This document shows positions 18,745 through 27,846 of a stretch of DNA of 64,000 nt, piece by piece; within the stretch, counting starts at the first letter, position 1, and every line of letters starts with the position of its first letter. The DNA is from Thiococcus pfennigii (GTDB lineage Bacteria > Pseudomonadota > Gammaproteobacteria > Chromatiales > Chromatiaceae). A program made the position numbers and the translations under genes. The stretch covers positions 60,063 to 124,062 of the forward strand of contig NZ_NRRW01000004.1 in NCBI RefSeq assembly GCF_016583835.1, read 5' to 3'. The notes beneath the pieces are model-generated. The model was not told where the DNA came from, made no database searches, and saw only the letters and a program-made list of their open reading frames with translations.

Positions 18745-19398
18745 ATGGCGTTGCCGGCGACCGACTGGGACCGCTACTACGCCAAGCCCGCGGCGACGGC
18801 CCGCTTCACGCGCCGCCTGACCGAGCGGCGCCTGCTCGGGCTACTGCGCGGCACGCTCGGCGGCCAAGGGGCGCTGTCGGTCTGCGAGCTGGGCGGGGCC
18901 AACAGCTCGTTCGCCGCGACCTTCCTCGAGGCGCTGCCGATCCGCTCGTACCGGATCATCGACACCAACGCGCGCGGGCTCGCGCTGCTCGGGGCGCGCT
19001 TCGGCGACGACGGGCGCGTGGCCTGGGAACAGGGCGACGTCCTCGCGCCGAACCCGGCCCATGGCGGCCGCTACGACCTGGTCTACAGCGTCGGGCTGAT
19101 CGAGCACTTCGACCCGGCCGGTACCCGGCGCGCCATCGCCACCCACCTCGACTATTGCCGCCCCGGCGGCCTGGTCTTGATGACCTTCCCGACCCCGACC
19201 TGGCTGTACCGCGGCCTGCGGGCGCTGCTGGAGACGGCGGGCCTGTGGGGCTTCCCCGACGAGCGGCCACTCGGCTTCGACGAAGTCCTGGCCGCGCTCG
19301 CGGGTCGGGGCGAATTGGTGCACCGCTCGATCAACTGGGCGATCCTGCTGACCCAGGGCATCGTCGCCGTGCGCGCCGGCCGCTCGCACCGCGACTGA
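18745..19398 (+). CDS. Class I SAM-dependent methyltransferase
   Basis: A 217-residue methyltransferase beginning WDRYYAKPAATARFTRR, an N-terminal signature of surface-polysaccharide-associated methylases. SAM motif I is replaced by VCELGGANSSF (about 47-57), which keeps the ExG core. VYSVGLIEHFD is motif IV and CRPGGLVLMTFPTP is the motif VI strand. It is the third gene of the methyltransferase-glycosyltransferase-methyltransferase operon. Substrate unknown. Confidence 0.85.
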   Translation: MALPATDWDRYYAKPAATARFTRRLTERRLLGLLRGTLGGQGALSVCELGGANSSFAATFLEALPIRSYRIIDTNARGLALLGARFGDDGRVAWEQGDVLAPNPAHGGRYDLVYSVGLIEHFDPAGTRRAIATHLDYCRPGGLVLMTFPTPTWLYRGLRALLETAGLWGFPDERPLGFDEVLAALAGRGELVHRSINWAILLTQGIVAVRAGRSHRD

Positions 19399-19524
19399 AC
19401 CTGAAAAGAGCTGCCAGCGGCCAGCTTCTTGAAATTAGTCAGCTGGCGGGCGCGTGACGCTTGCCGGCGCTCACCCGTCTGGCGAGCGCTCGAGCGCAGA
19501 AAAGCCCGCTAAAACAAATATTTG

Positions 19525-19576
19525 AAGCTGGCGGCTGGTGGCTGGTAGCTGGTGGCTGGTGGCTGGTGGCTAGCAG
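19525..19576 (+). repeat. Degenerate 7-bp tandem repeat (GGCTGGT)
   Basis: About seven consecutive copies of GGCTGGT with point changes, in the convergent gap between two methyltransferase genes. A related AGCTGGCGG segment occurs at about 19430. Simple-sequence origin; no gene. Confidence 0.7.
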
Positions 19577-19613
19577 CTGACTCCTCTTTCCAGGTTGAAG
19601 CCAGAAGCTGACA

Positions 19614-20312
19614 TTAGGCGGGCCTCTCCAGCACCAGTAGCGTCATCCGCTGCAAGCGATCGATCAGGGCCGGCGGCAGCGCGATCCCGGTCATCGGGTT
19701 GGCGATCCGCTCGCGGATCGGGATCTCGGCCAGGACGGCCTCGCCGAAGCCCGCCTCCCGCGCCATCGCGAGCAGCTGCCGGCGGGTCCAGAAGTGCGGC
19801 AGCTCGACCGCGCGGTGGCGGTGAAACCACCGGTAGAGGGGCGCATAGGCCAGGTGATAGGGCCACTCCAGGGCCCGCGCCGCGTTCTCGGCGATCAGCA
19901 GCGTGCCGCCCGGACGCAGCAGCCGGTGGGCCTTCGCGAGCAGCGCGACGACCCGCGCGCGGCTGCGTCGGGTCGAGTCCTGGCCCAGGTGGTGCAGCAG
20001 GAAGATCGCGCAGACGGTGTCGAACGAGGCGGCCGGCAGCTCGATGTCGAGGCAGCTCGCCCGCCGCGTCTCGACGCGGCAGGGCGGCGGCCCGCCGAAG
20101 AAGCGCAGGTCATCGAGCATCGCCTGCGAGACGTCGAGGCCGAGCCAGCGCTCGGCGCGCGAGGTGTCGTAGTGGACCCGCGAGCCGCAACCCAGGTCGA
20201 GCACCGCGCCGCGCACGATGCCACCGGTGAGGCGATGGATCGTGCGCTGGAAGAGGAGGTCCTCGCCATAGAGGTCGGTGCTCCAGCCGTCGAAATAGGT
20301 CGGGTCGGACAT
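19614..20312 (-). CDS. Class I SAM-dependent methyltransferase
   Basis: A 232-residue methyltransferase. SAM motif I is VLDLGCGSRVHYD (about 38-50), the acidic strand is WLGLDVSQAMLDDL and motif IV region is VCAIFLLHHLG. LLRPGGTLLIAEN follows, as in Methyltransf_11 proteins. ATG 20312 starts MSDPTYFDGWS; longer in-frame extensions have no homology-like character. It is convergent to the methyltransferase/glycosyltransferase operon and possibly related to it. Substrate unknown. Confidence 0.85.
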   Translation of the reverse strand: MSDPTYFDGWSTDLYGEDLLFQRTIHRLTGGIVRGAVLDLGCGSRVHYDTSRAERWLGLDVSQAMLDDLRFFGGPPPCRVETRRASCLDIELPAASFDTVCAIFLLHHLGQDSTRRSRARVVALLAKAHRLLRPGGTLLIAENAARALEWPYHLAYAPLYRWFHRHRAVELPHFWTRRQLLAMAREAGFGEAVLAEIPIRERIANPMTGIALPPALIDRLQRMTLLVLERPA

Positions 20313-20684
20313 CGCGGTCGATCTCGTGCGCCGGGACGGGAGGGCATCGTAGCAGGGATCGGGATCCCCGAGGCCGGGGGCGAACAGGCGACAACGGTCG
20401 ACCGGGGTGTCGATCGGGTCGATGCTGACCGGCGACCCGCAAGTCATGGCGGCCCTGGCCGCGATGGCGTTGCTCGCAACGGCGGGGAGACCGCCGATCC
20501 GGCGACCCGCGCAGCACCACAGCAGGCGCCACGGTCACGGATGCTACCGGGGCGACCTTTCCGTTGCCGCCGGCTCTGCCAGGACGCAGGCCCTGCGCCG
20601 AGCGATTCGTGACCACGTGCGTGAGCCGCTGGAACGGCTCGGCTCAGCGGATGCGGTGGGGCCGGGCGAGCCTTGGCCTCGACC
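20313..20684. other. Intergenic stretch, nothing recognised
   Basis: About 370 GC-rich bases upstream of the methyltransferase and downstream of the ferritin-like gene. I see no coherent reading frame, repeat or RNA element. Confidence 0.4.
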
Positions 20685-21173
20685 CTAGCCCTGCTCGCCC
20701 TTGCGGGCCATGAGCTCGTGGCTCAGCAGGCGGATATGCTCCATCTCCTCCCGAATGATCGCCTCGATCTTCTCCTTGCCGCGCCGCTCCGAGACCATGT
20801 CCTTCATACCCAGGTAGAACGCGATCGAGTCCTTCTCGATGCCGATGGCGGCCTTGAGGATCTCCCACATGGATGAGGTATCGATCTGTCTCTGGAAGAA
20901 GACCCGCGTGTCGGCAAGCGAGCGCAGGTAGTCGAGGGCGTCATCGTTGGGATCAACGACGGTCGCTGCCCGCTGTTCGTCGGTCAGGGAGGCCCTCATC
21001 TCCGAAAAGACGCCCTCGTGGTCCTCTTCCATTTCGGCGAGCCGGATCAGGAAGCCCCGGCCCTCGGGGTCTCCGGTCACTGTGTCGGCCGCCTCGCGGT
21101 AGAAGGCGGCCCCGTTTCGCTCGATCTGCTCGGCCATCTCGAAGACTTCATCGGCGTTGAATTCGAAGCTCAT
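20685..21173 (-). CDS. Ferritin-like diiron protein (rubrerythrin-type, no rubredoxin domain)
   Basis: A 162-residue four-helix-bundle protein with two ExxH-type iron sites: EMEEDH (about 47-52) and EEMEHIRLL near the C-terminus. Upstream Glu residues are in helices 1 and 3 (QIERNGAAFYREAA; GIEKDSIAFYLGMKD). It lacks the C-terminal rubredoxin domain of classical rubrerythrin. Such proteins act in peroxide or oxygen defence or in iron handling. It follows a second ferritin-like gene, both at the end of the Flx/Hdr/Kor gene run. Confidence 0.88.
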   Translation of the reverse strand: MSFEFNADEVFEMAEQIERNGAAFYREAADTVTGDPEGRGFLIRLAEMEEDHEGVFSEMRASLTDEQRAATVVDPNDDALDYLRSLADTRVFFQRQIDTSSMWEILKAAIGIEKDSIAFYLGMKDMVSERRGKEKIEAIIREEMEHIRLLSHELMARKGEQG

Positions 21174-21229
21174 GTCTGCGGCCCCTCGCTGTTTCGACTC
21201 TGGAAAACGCCCGCTGGTCAGCCGCCGAG

Positions 21230-21766
21230 TCAGAACTTGGCGTCCATCCGGAACTCGGCGGAATCGAGCCAAAACCCCATGTTCAGCACATTGTCGTATT
21301 GGTACTGGAGCATGTCGTAATGGAACCGCTCCTCGTCGGCGAGGGAGTCGGCCAGCTCGCGCGCTCTGGGCGTCTTCGCCTTTTTCACCAGGTCCTCGAA
21401 GAACCGGATCGCCTTCCTTTCCATCTCCATCGCGATCTTGAGCGCAGCGCTCCCGTTGGCGTGCCGGCTGTCTCCGCCACGGTTGGCGATGGCCGCCTCC
21501 AGCTCATCGACCAAGGGAGCCGGCCTCTGCTTGCGCATCGCCTCATCGGCGACCGCCCGCCAGGCTTCGCCATCGGCCATCGAGGTGAAGATCTTCTCGA
21601 TCACGGCCAGATGGCCATCCTCCTCCTTCGCAAGTCGCGTGAACATGGCCTTGCCGAGGTCATCTTCGGTGACCTCGGCGGCGCGTTCGTAGAACCCCTT
21701 GCCGGCGAGTTCCAGCTTGATGGATTCCTTCAATATCTCGACGGTCTGCGCATCGATGGAGGCCAT
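21230..21766 (-). CDS. Ferritin-like diiron protein (rubrerythrin-type)
   Basis: A 178-residue ferritin-like protein paralogous in architecture to the one 56 bases downstream. Iron-ligand helices are visible as SIKLELAGKGFYERAAE, LAKEEDGHLAVIE, KIAMEMERKAIRFFEDL and LADEERFHYDML (ExxH pairs). No rubredoxin domain. ATG 21766 starts the first helix; the in-frame extension upstream runs into a palindromic repeat. Possible role: protecting the oxygen-sensitive iron-sulfur enzymes encoded upstream. Confidence 0.88.
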   Translation of the reverse strand: MASIDAQTVEILKESIKLELAGKGFYERAAEVTEDDLGKAMFTRLAKEEDGHLAVIEKIFTSMADGEAWRAVADEAMRKQRPAPLVDELEAAIANRGGDSRHANGSAALKIAMEMERKAIRFFEDLVKKAKTPRARELADSLADEERFHYDMLQYQYDNVLNMGFWLDSAEFRMDAKF

Positions 21767-21828
21767 GTTTTTTGTCTCCAGGACGAGGGAAATGAGAAGC
21801 CCTACCGCGCCGTGGCATGTGAAACCCG

Positions 21829-21905
21829 TAGGGTGCGGTGAGCTTGCGAACCGCACCGTTCGCAACACCGGCGTTGGTGCGGTTCGTTCCTCACCACACC
21901 CTACA
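21829..21905 (+). repeat. Interspersed palindromic repeat, family B, full copy
   Basis: Arms GTAGGGTGCGGTGAG and CTCACCACACCCTAC face each other across a GC-rich centre of about 45 bases with its own GAACCGCACC/GGTGCGGTTC inner arms. The right 29 bases recur exactly at 4637-4665. It separates flxA from the ferritin-like genes and could attenuate transcription between them. Confidence 0.8.
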
Positions 21906-21954
21906 TCGGGGCTCACCGTGAGCCCTCGGTAGTTCGGCGCGGGCTATCTCGAAT

Positions 21955-22779
21955 CTAGTATTCCTGCGGCAGATCTTTCAACTCGGCCCAGGAGTAGACC
22001 GGCCCTGTCGTGCAGACGTAGTCCTTGCCCACGTTGCAGCGGCCGCATTTGCCGATGCCGCACTTCATCTTGTTCTCGATGGTGGTGTAGATCTGCTCGT
22101 CCGCGAAGCCCAGGGCCTTGAGGTTCTGGATCACGAACTTGATCATGATCGGCGGACCGCAGGTGATGGCGATCGCGTTGGCCGAGGACGGCGCCTTGTC
22201 CATCAGGTTGGCCGGGACGAAGCCCGTATAACCCTGCCACCCGGCTTCCGGGGCATCCACCGAAAGCTGCACCTCGACGGCCCCTTGGAGCCTTTCCAAG
22301 TCGGCCTTGTACATGATGTCGCCGGCGGTGCGGGCCCCATAGAAGAGGCTGATCTTGCCGTAGTCCTCGCCCTGGGCGACCGCCGTCTGGAGCGCACCCC
22401 ACATCGGCGCCAGCCCGACGCCGCCGCCGACGAAGACCAGGTCCCGGCCCTTCCAATCGGCCAGCGGAAACCGGTTGCCGTAGGGTCCGCGCACACCGAT
22501 GAAGTCGCCGACCCGGGCGTCGTGGAAGGCGCTGGTGACCCGCCCCATCCGCATGATGCTGAACTGCTTGTACTCCTTCACGAGCGGCGAGGAGGCAATC
22601 GAGATCATCGATTCGCCCCGGCCGAAGATCGACAACATCGCGCACTGGCCGCAGTCGTGCTCGAAACCTTCGCTGTCGGGGAACTCGACCTGGAAGGTCT
22701 TGATCGCCCGAGCGCCTCGGGTCTCTTCCTGGATGTCGGCGATGCGCCCGATCTGGGGCAGATAGCTGTTGTCCGTCAT
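21955..22779 (-). CDS. flxA: FlxA-like NAD(P)H/FAD oxidoreductase subunit
   Basis: A 274-residue ferredoxin-reductase-fold protein like FlxA and the gamma subunit of sulfhydrogenase. The FAD segment is SIASSP and the nucleotide-binding loop is FVGGGVGLAPMW. The C-terminus CGIGKCGRCNVG...CTTGPV has the four-Cys pattern of a [2Fe-2S] site. It would take electrons from NADH for the Flx-Hdr complex. It overlaps flxB by 4 bases and is the last redox gene of the run, followed by a palindromic repeat. Confidence 0.88.
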   Translation of the reverse strand: MTDNSYLPQIGRIADIQEETRGARAIKTFQVEFPDSEGFEHDCGQCAMLSIFGRGESMISIASSPLVKEYKQFSIMRMGRVTSAFHDARVGDFIGVRGPYGNRFPLADWKGRDLVFVGGGVGLAPMWGALQTAVAQGEDYGKISLFYGARTAGDIMYKADLERLQGAVEVQLSVDAPEAGWQGYTGFVPANLMDKAPSSANAIAITCGPPIMIKFVIQNLKALGFADEQIYTTIENKMKCGIGKCGRCNVGKDYVCTTGPVYSWAELKDLPQEY

Positions 22780-23807
22780 GCTCGGCTCACCCTGTCCACG
22801 ACCGCAACGATGTCGATGCCGACCGGGCATTCGGAGATGCACCGCCCGCACCCGGTACACTGCTGGGTCCCGTGGTTCTCGACGAAATAGAGGAACTTGT
22901 GGGCGACCCGCTGGCGCAGGCGCGAGCCAAGGTCGCCCCGGGGGTTGTGACCCGAGGTGTGCATCGTGAAATCCGGAAACTGGCAATTATCCCAGGTCCT
23001 CACCCGCTCACCGGTGCCGTGATTGGGGTTGGTCACCTCGTCGTTGATGTCGAAGCAGTGGCAGGTGGGACAGAGGTAGGTGCAGATGCCGCAGCCGATG
23101 CAATGCCGCGCCATCTCCTCCCACAGCGGCGAGTCGAATCGCGCGCGGATCGCCTCGGCGACGGTGCCGAGCTCCGCAACCGGGCGCTGCGGATGGCTGG
23201 ACGCGGCGGCATGGACCCGCGCCACCTCGGCCGGATCCCCTGCCTGCAGGCTGGCGAAGGCGTCGCCGCCGCGGGCAATGAGCTCGCCCCCCTTGGCCGT
23301 GATCCCCTTGACGTGGAATCGATCGCCCAGATCGGTCATGAGGACATCGAGGCCCTCCTCGGCATGGGGCGCACCGCCCACGGACTGGCAGACGCAGTTG
23401 GGGGAATGGGGCTGGTTGCAGGCCAGCCCGACCAGCACCAGCCGCTCCCGCCGCGCCCAATAATAGGGATCCTTGAACTCCTTGCTGAACACCGTGTCGT
23501 TGCGAGGCATGCCACGACCATCGCAGGGCCGCACGCCGATGACCACGGTGGGCCGCGGATCCGGCAGCGTCGGGGTGAGCCTGGGGACGCCGTCCGCCCG
23601 CTCGAAACGGAAAAAGACCTCCCGCTGCGGAAAGGCGAACTGCTTCGGGGGGTTGATCGTGTTGGTATGCGAGAGGTCGATGACGGTCTCGGCCTCGACC
23701 CGGGCGTAATTCCAAACGGAATCGGCGAATGCCGGTGCCAGCACCTCGCAGTCGTCGAGGGCATCGACCCACTCCCGGAGCCTGTCCTTCGATAGGATCT
23801 TTTCCAT
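22776..23807 (-). CDS. flxB: FlxB-like iron-sulfur subunit (sulfhydrogenase beta / AsrA type)
   Basis: A 343-residue protein of the HydB/AsrA family. VIGVRPCDGRG and LACNQPHSPNCVCQSVGG are conserved family stretches. The C-terminus carries two [4Fe-4S] motifs, CIGCGICTYLCPTC and CTGCGRCISECPVG. It relays electrons between the flavin subunit FlxA and the other Flx/Hdr components. It overlaps flxA by 4 bases and lies 5 bases after flxC. Confidence 0.88.
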   Translation of the reverse strand: MEKILSKDRLREWVDALDDCEVLAPAFADSVWNYARVEAETVIDLSHTNTINPPKQFAFPQREVFFRFERADGVPRLTPTLPDPRPTVVIGVRPCDGRGMPRNDTVFSKEFKDPYYWARRERLVLVGLACNQPHSPNCVCQSVGGAPHAEEGLDVLMTDLGDRFHVKGITAKGGELIARGGDAFASLQAGDPAEVARVHAAASSHPQRPVAELGTVAEAIRARFDSPLWEEMARHCIGCGICTYLCPTCHCFDINDEVTNPNHGTGERVRTWDNCQFPDFTMHTSGHNPRGDLGSRLRQRVAHKFLYFVENHGTQQCTGCGRCISECPVGIDIVAVVDRVSRA

Positions 23808-23812
23808 GGGAG

Positions 23813-24859
23813 CTACCTGATGAAGCTGTTGGGGTCTTCGTCGCGGAACGACGAAAGCAGAGACGCCTGCCCGAAGTCACGGCCGGCCTCGTACTGGAAC
23901 TGCTCGAAGGCCTCCATCTCCAGCTTGGTGTTGAGCAGACGCAGCGGGATGTTGACGGGACAGACCCGTTCGCACTCGCCGCAATCGATGCAGCGCCCGG
24001 CGAGGTGGATGGCCCGCGTCAAGTGGTAGAGCGCGCTCTCCGAGACGCTCGCCGAGCGCTCGCACCAGCGGATGCGGGTGGCCTTCTCCTCGGCCGTGGT
24101 CCCCGGCGTATTGACGAAGGTGGTGCTGTCGACCACGCACTCCGGGCAGTAGCACATCGGACAGACCGCACGGCACGCGAAGCAGCGCAGGCAGCGATCG
24201 AAGTGATGCTCCCAGGTCGCCCAACGCGCGTCCTCCGTAGCCCCCTGCGCGGCCTTGACGGCACGGAAGGGCTCATCGAGGCCGCGTTCGGTGACGACCT
24301 CGCCGAACAGCACGTCGTTCAGCGCGGGTGCGGCCGCGCGGCACTCCAGACAGCGGTCGGCCAGGAGGTCGCGGGCCGGGATCAAGGTCTCGTCACCACC
24401 GACGGTGACCTTGAAGGCGTCCGCCCCGGCGAAGTCCACCCGGCTTGCCCACCGGCCCTCGGGCCTGGCCGCGAGCTTGCGCGGGTCGATGACGCCGCTG
24501 CCCTCGCAGGAGACCCCGATGATCACGACGTCCTCGCGTTTGAGGTAATTCTCCTGCAGCAGCACGGCAACGGCCCGGCTGTCGCAGCCCTTGGCGACGA
24601 TCGCGACCGGACGCCCGTCGGGGGTCTTGTTCCGAGTCTGGGCGGCCGCCTGCTGTTGGCGATCCTCGACCAGGTAGCGCGCCAGGTTGTTGAGACAGGT
24701 CGGGTCCCACACCAGGGTCTCGGCCTCGCCGGCCTCGTCGATGGTGCAGGGCTGGGCCAGGACCCCGGCGGTGCCCCGGCGATAGCCGATCACGGCCCTG
24801 ACCTGCCCCTTCTCCAGGAGATCTGCCGCGTACCCGCGCAGCGCGTCGACATTGACCAT
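23813..24859 (-). CDS. flxC: FlxC-like protein: FrhB-type domain fused to a two-cluster ferredoxin
   Basis: A 348-residue protein. The N-terminal 200 residues resemble the F420-hydrogenase beta / 4Fe-4S family (AIVAKGCDSRAVAVLLQENYLKR; CLECRAAAP). The C-terminus has CLRCFACRAVCPMCYCPEC and CIDCGECERVCPVN. In bacteria lacking F420 this kind of subunit is flavin-dependent and part of Flx (floxin) NADH modules. Start and MvhD stop share one base (TGATG), so expression is coupled. Exact electron route is inferred. Confidence 0.82.
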   Translation of the reverse strand: MVNVDALRGYAADLLEKGQVRAVIGYRRGTAGVLAQPCTIDEAGEAETLVWDPTCLNNLARYLVEDRQQQAAAQTRNKTPDGRPVAIVAKGCDSRAVAVLLQENYLKREDVVIIGVSCEGSGVIDPRKLAARPEGRWASRVDFAGADAFKVTVGGDETLIPARDLLADRCLECRAAAPALNDVLFGEVVTERGLDEPFRAVKAAQGATEDARWATWEHHFDRCLRCFACRAVCPMCYCPECVVDSTTFVNTPGTTAEEKATRIRWCERSASVSESALYHLTRAIHLAGRCIDCGECERVCPVNIPLRLLNTKLEMEAFEQFQYEAGRDFGQASLLSSFRDEDPNSFIR

Positions 24860-25311
24860 CAGTGTTTCGCCTTGAGTCGGGTCTGAGGGCCGAGGGGGCG
24901 AAGGTCGCCGACGAATTCGTCGATCACCTCGGCGAATTTGGCGCCCTCCGCGGCCGAGACCCAGGACATGCGGAAACGCTCGGCCTCGAGACCGACGAAC
25001 TGGAGCAGCTGCTTGACCAGGTACAGCTTGCGGCGGGCCAGGTAGTTGCCTTCCATGTAGTGGCAGTCGCCGGGGTGGCAGCCGGAGACCAGCACGCCAT
25101 CCGCCCCCTTGTTGAAGGCGGAGAGGACATACAGGGGCGACATCGAGCCAGTGCAGGGGATGGTGATCGGCGTGGCGTTCGCCGAGTACTGGATCCGCGA
25201 CACGCCTGCCAGGTCGCTGCCGGCAGAGGAACACCACTTGCACAGGAAGGCCACGACGCGCGGCTCATGCGCCTGCGCCTCGGGCGCGGGGGATTGCGAC
25301 GAATTCGGCAA
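24859..25311 (-). CDS. flxD: MvhD/FlxD-like iron-sulfur subunit bridging to HdrA
   Basis: A 150-residue MvhD family protein. Conserved features are FLCKWCSSAGSDLAG, PCTGSMSPLYVLSAF, GADGVLVSGCHPGDCHY and the Gly/Asn-rich middle. MvhD carries a [2Fe-2S] cluster that passes electrons from a donor module to HdrA. The start is TTG 25311, supported by GAGGAGGG about 8 bases upstream and by the lack of any later ATG before the conserved core. It follows hdrA by 16 bases. Confidence 0.9.
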   Translation of the reverse strand: MPNSSQSPAPEAQAHEPRVVAFLCKWCSSAGSDLAGVSRIQYSANATPITIPCTGSMSPLYVLSAFNKGADGVLVSGCHPGDCHYMEGNYLARRKLYLVKQLLQFVGLEAERFRMSWVSAAEGAKFAEVIDEFVGDLRPLGPQTRLKAKH

Positions 25312-25327
25312 CGGAATAGCCCTCCTC

Positions 25328-27277
25328 TCAGGCCGCCAAGACGGCGCTGATCATCTCGTGAATCTGGAGCTGACTGACGTTCTTGACGTCGATCGCGGCG
25401 CGCACGCAGACGCCGACGCAGGAGCCGCACCCCTGGCACAGCACCTCGTTGACCGCCGCCTTGCCACCGACCAGGCCGATGGCCTCGTAGGGGCAGGCGT
25501 CGACGCACATCGCGCAGCCGGTGCAGTAGGGGTCGCGGACCTTGGCCACGGTCGGGCTGTGATGCAGCTCCTCCTTGGAGAGCAGGGCGATCACCTTGCT
25601 GGCCGCGGCGCTGGCCTGGGCGACGGTCTCGGGGATGTCCTTGGGCCCCTGGGCGGCGCCGGCCAGATAGATCCCCGCCGTGACGCTCTCGACCGGCTTG
25701 AGCTTGGGGTGGGCCTCGGCCAGGAAGCCATCCTTGCCGAGGCCGATCTTCAGGGTCTTCGCGATCTCGGCGGTGCCCTTCGATGGCTCCATGGCCTGGG
25801 CCAGCACCACCATGTCCGCGGCGATCTCGACGTTGCGTCCGGACAGCGTATCGACGCCGAGCACCCTGAGCTTGCCGCCCTGCTCGTAGACCCTGGAGAC
25901 CCGGCCGCGCAGGTAGATCACGCCATCCTTCTCCATGGAGCGCTGCACGAACTCCTCGTAACCCTTGCCCCCGGAGCGGATGTCGATATAGAAGACGTAG
26001 GCCTGGCCGTCGGGGACATGGTGCTTGTAGAGCGTGGCATGCTTCGCCGTGTACATGCAGCAGATCTTGGAGCACCAGGCACAGTGGTTCTCGGGGTCGC
26101 GCGAGCCCGAGCACTGAATGAAGACGATCTCCTTCGGCACCTTGTGGTCGGAGGGCCGCAGGATATGGCCCTCGGTGGCCCCGGAGGCGGAGCAGAGGCG
26201 TTCGAACTGGAGCCCGTCGAGGACGTCCGCATAGCGCCCGGCGCCATACTCGCCCAGCTTGTCCATGCCGTAGAGATCGTAACCGGTGGCCACGACGATC
26301 GCCCCCACCTCCTCCTCGAAGACGGTGGGGCGCTTGTCGAAATCGATGGCCCCGGCCTCGCAGACCTCCTCGCACTTGCCGCAGACCACCGGCTTGAGGC
26401 CGAGACAGGCCGCCTCGTCGAGCGTGAAGGAGGCGGGGATCGCCTGGGCGAAGGGGATGAAGATCGCGCGGCGGTTGGTCAGGCCCTCGTCGTACTCGTT
26501 GGGCACGGCCACCGGACAGACCTGGCTGCAGTCGTCGCAGAGCTTGCACAACTCGGGATCGACGTACTGCGCCTTTTTCTTGATCCGCACCCGGAAATTG
26601 CCGACGAAGCCGCTGACGCTCTCCACCTCGCTCTCGGTCAGCAGCCGAATGCGGGGGTTCTTGGAGACCGCGACCATCTTCGGCGACAGGATGCACTGGG
26701 AGCAGTCCAGCGTCGGGAAGGTCTCCGAGAGCTTGAGCATGTTGCCGCCGATCGTCGACTGCTTCTCGACCAGGATGACGTCGAGGCCGGCATCGGCCAG
26801 GTCGAGGGCCGTCTGGATGCCGGCAATGCCGCCGCCGACGACCAGCGCCCGGCGCGTCACGGGCACCCCGATGGGATCGAGCGGCTCGTTGCGCTGCACC
26901 CGGCGCACCGCGGCACGGGAGATCTTGATGGCCTTGTCGGTCGCCTCGTCCGGGTCCTTATGGACCCAGGAGCACTGCTCGCGGATGTTGGCGATCTCGC
27001 AGCGGAAACCGCTCAGGCCCCCGAGCTCGGAGGCGTCCCGGAAGGTCTTCTCGTGCAGGGTCGGCGAGCAGCAGGAGATCACCATGCCATCGAGGTCGTT
27101 CTCCTTGATGGCGTCGATGACCGCACCCTGGCCCGGGTCCGAGCACATGTAGACATAGTCCTCGCAGAAGACCACGCCGTCGTCCTTGGCCAGCTCTCGT
27201 GCAACCTTCTTGACGTCGACCGTAGCGGCGATGTTCTTGCCGCAGTGGCAGACGAAGACACCGGTGCGTTTGCTCAT
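25328..27277 (-). CDS. hdrA: Heterodisulfide-reductase subunit A (flavin bifurcation subunit)
   Basis: A 649-residue HdrA, the FAD protein that bifurcates electrons in Hdr complexes. The N-terminal domain is VFVCHCGKNI. The FAD loop is VVGGGIAGIQTALDLADAG (about 145-163), with Cys-rich LDCSQC nearby. An inserted cluster follows (CKLCDDCSQVCPV; CGKCEEVCEAG). CSGSRDPENHCAWCSKICC precedes two C-terminal [4Fe-4S] motifs, CTGCAMCVDACP and CQGCGSCVGVC. All expected cluster motifs are present. It overlaps korC by 4 bases and precedes flxD, tying ferredoxin-dependent KOR and NADH-dependent Flx modules together. Confidence 0.93.
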   Translation of the reverse strand: MSKRTGVFVCHCGKNIAATVDVKKVARELAKDDGVVFCEDYVYMCSDPGQGAVIDAIKENDLDGMVISCCSPTLHEKTFRDASELGGLSGFRCEIANIREQCSWVHKDPDEATDKAIKISRAAVRRVQRNEPLDPIGVPVTRRALVVGGGIAGIQTALDLADAGLDVILVEKQSTIGGNMLKLSETFPTLDCSQCILSPKMVAVSKNPRIRLLTESEVESVSGFVGNFRVRIKKKAQYVDPELCKLCDDCSQVCPVAVPNEYDEGLTNRRAIFIPFAQAIPASFTLDEAACLGLKPVVCGKCEEVCEAGAIDFDKRPTVFEEEVGAIVVATGYDLYGMDKLGEYGAGRYADVLDGLQFERLCSASGATEGHILRPSDHKVPKEIVFIQCSGSRDPENHCAWCSKICCMYTAKHATLYKHHVPDGQAYVFYIDIRSGGKGYEEFVQRSMEKDGVIYLRGRVSRVYEQGGKLRVLGVDTLSGRNVEIAADMVVLAQAMEPSKGTAEIAKTLKIGLGKDGFLAEAHPKLKPVESVTAGIYLAGAAQGPKDIPETVAQASAAASKVIALLSKEELHHSPTVAKVRDPYCTGCAMCVDACPYEAIGLVGGKAAVNEVLCQGCGSCVGVCVRAAIDVKNVSQLQIHEMISAVLAA

Positions 27278-27846
27278 GGCGCCTCCTCGATACTGAGCGG
27301 ACGCGTCTCCAACAGCTCGAGGCCGTACTCGTAGCCGCGGTCGAAGGCCTTCTCGTTGACCGCCAGGAAGCGATCCGGGACCAGGCCCGGCAAGGCATTC
27401 TTCATCGCCTCGGCGCTGACGATCTTCGTAATGGCGGCGAAGCAGCCGAGCGTCACCAAGTTGGCGAAAATCCGGTTGCCGATCTCTTCGGCCATGCGGG
27501 TGACCGGCGCGGCATACATCTGCACCCGCCCGGTGTCCTCCTTGGGCTGGACCAGGTCCTCCTCGTAGATGAGGACGCCGCCGTCGCGCAGCTTCGGCTC
27601 ATAGGTGTTGTAGGAATCCTGGGACAACGCGACCAAGACACCCGGCAGGGTCACGTAGGGGTAGAGGACCCGACTCTCGGAGATCACCAGCTGTGACGCG
27701 CAGGCACCGCCGCGGGCCTCGGGGCCGAAGCTCTGCGTCATCGTGGCGAACTTGTTGTCGTACATCGACAGCGCCTTGCCGGTGATCAAGGCGCAGCGCA
27801 CGATGCCCTGGCCGCCGAACCCGGAGAACCTGACCTCCCACGTCAT
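27274..27846 (-). CDS. korC: 2-oxoglutarate:ferredoxin oxidoreductase gamma subunit
   Basis: A 190-residue gamma subunit of a 2-oxoacid:ferredoxin oxidoreductase. RFSGFGGQGIV is the conserved N-terminal motif, and SFGPEARGGACASQLVIS is the CoA/domain III signature. With KorA, KorB and KorD it forms the four-subunit enzyme that interconverts 2-oxoglutarate and succinyl-CoA + CO2 using ferredoxin. It overlaps both korB and hdrA by 4 bases. Confidence 0.92.
   Translation of the reverse strand: MTWEVRFSGFGGQGIVRCALITGKALSMYDNKFATMTQSFGPEARGGACASQLVISESRVLYPYVTLPGVLVALSQDSYNTYEPKLRDGGVLIYEEDLVQPKEDTGRVQMYAAPVTRMAEEIGNRIFANLVTLGCFAAITKIVSAEAMKNALPGLVPDRFLAVNEKAFDRGYEYGLELLETRPLSIEEAP

Noticed and set aside
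19525..19576. CRISPR-like repeats
   Set aside because: Units are 7 bp in direct tandem without spacers; simple-sequence repeat, not CRISPR.
25109..27334. 741-codon open frame antisense to hdrA
   Set aside because: High-GC shadow frame; the opposite strand encodes a full HdrA with all cluster motifs.
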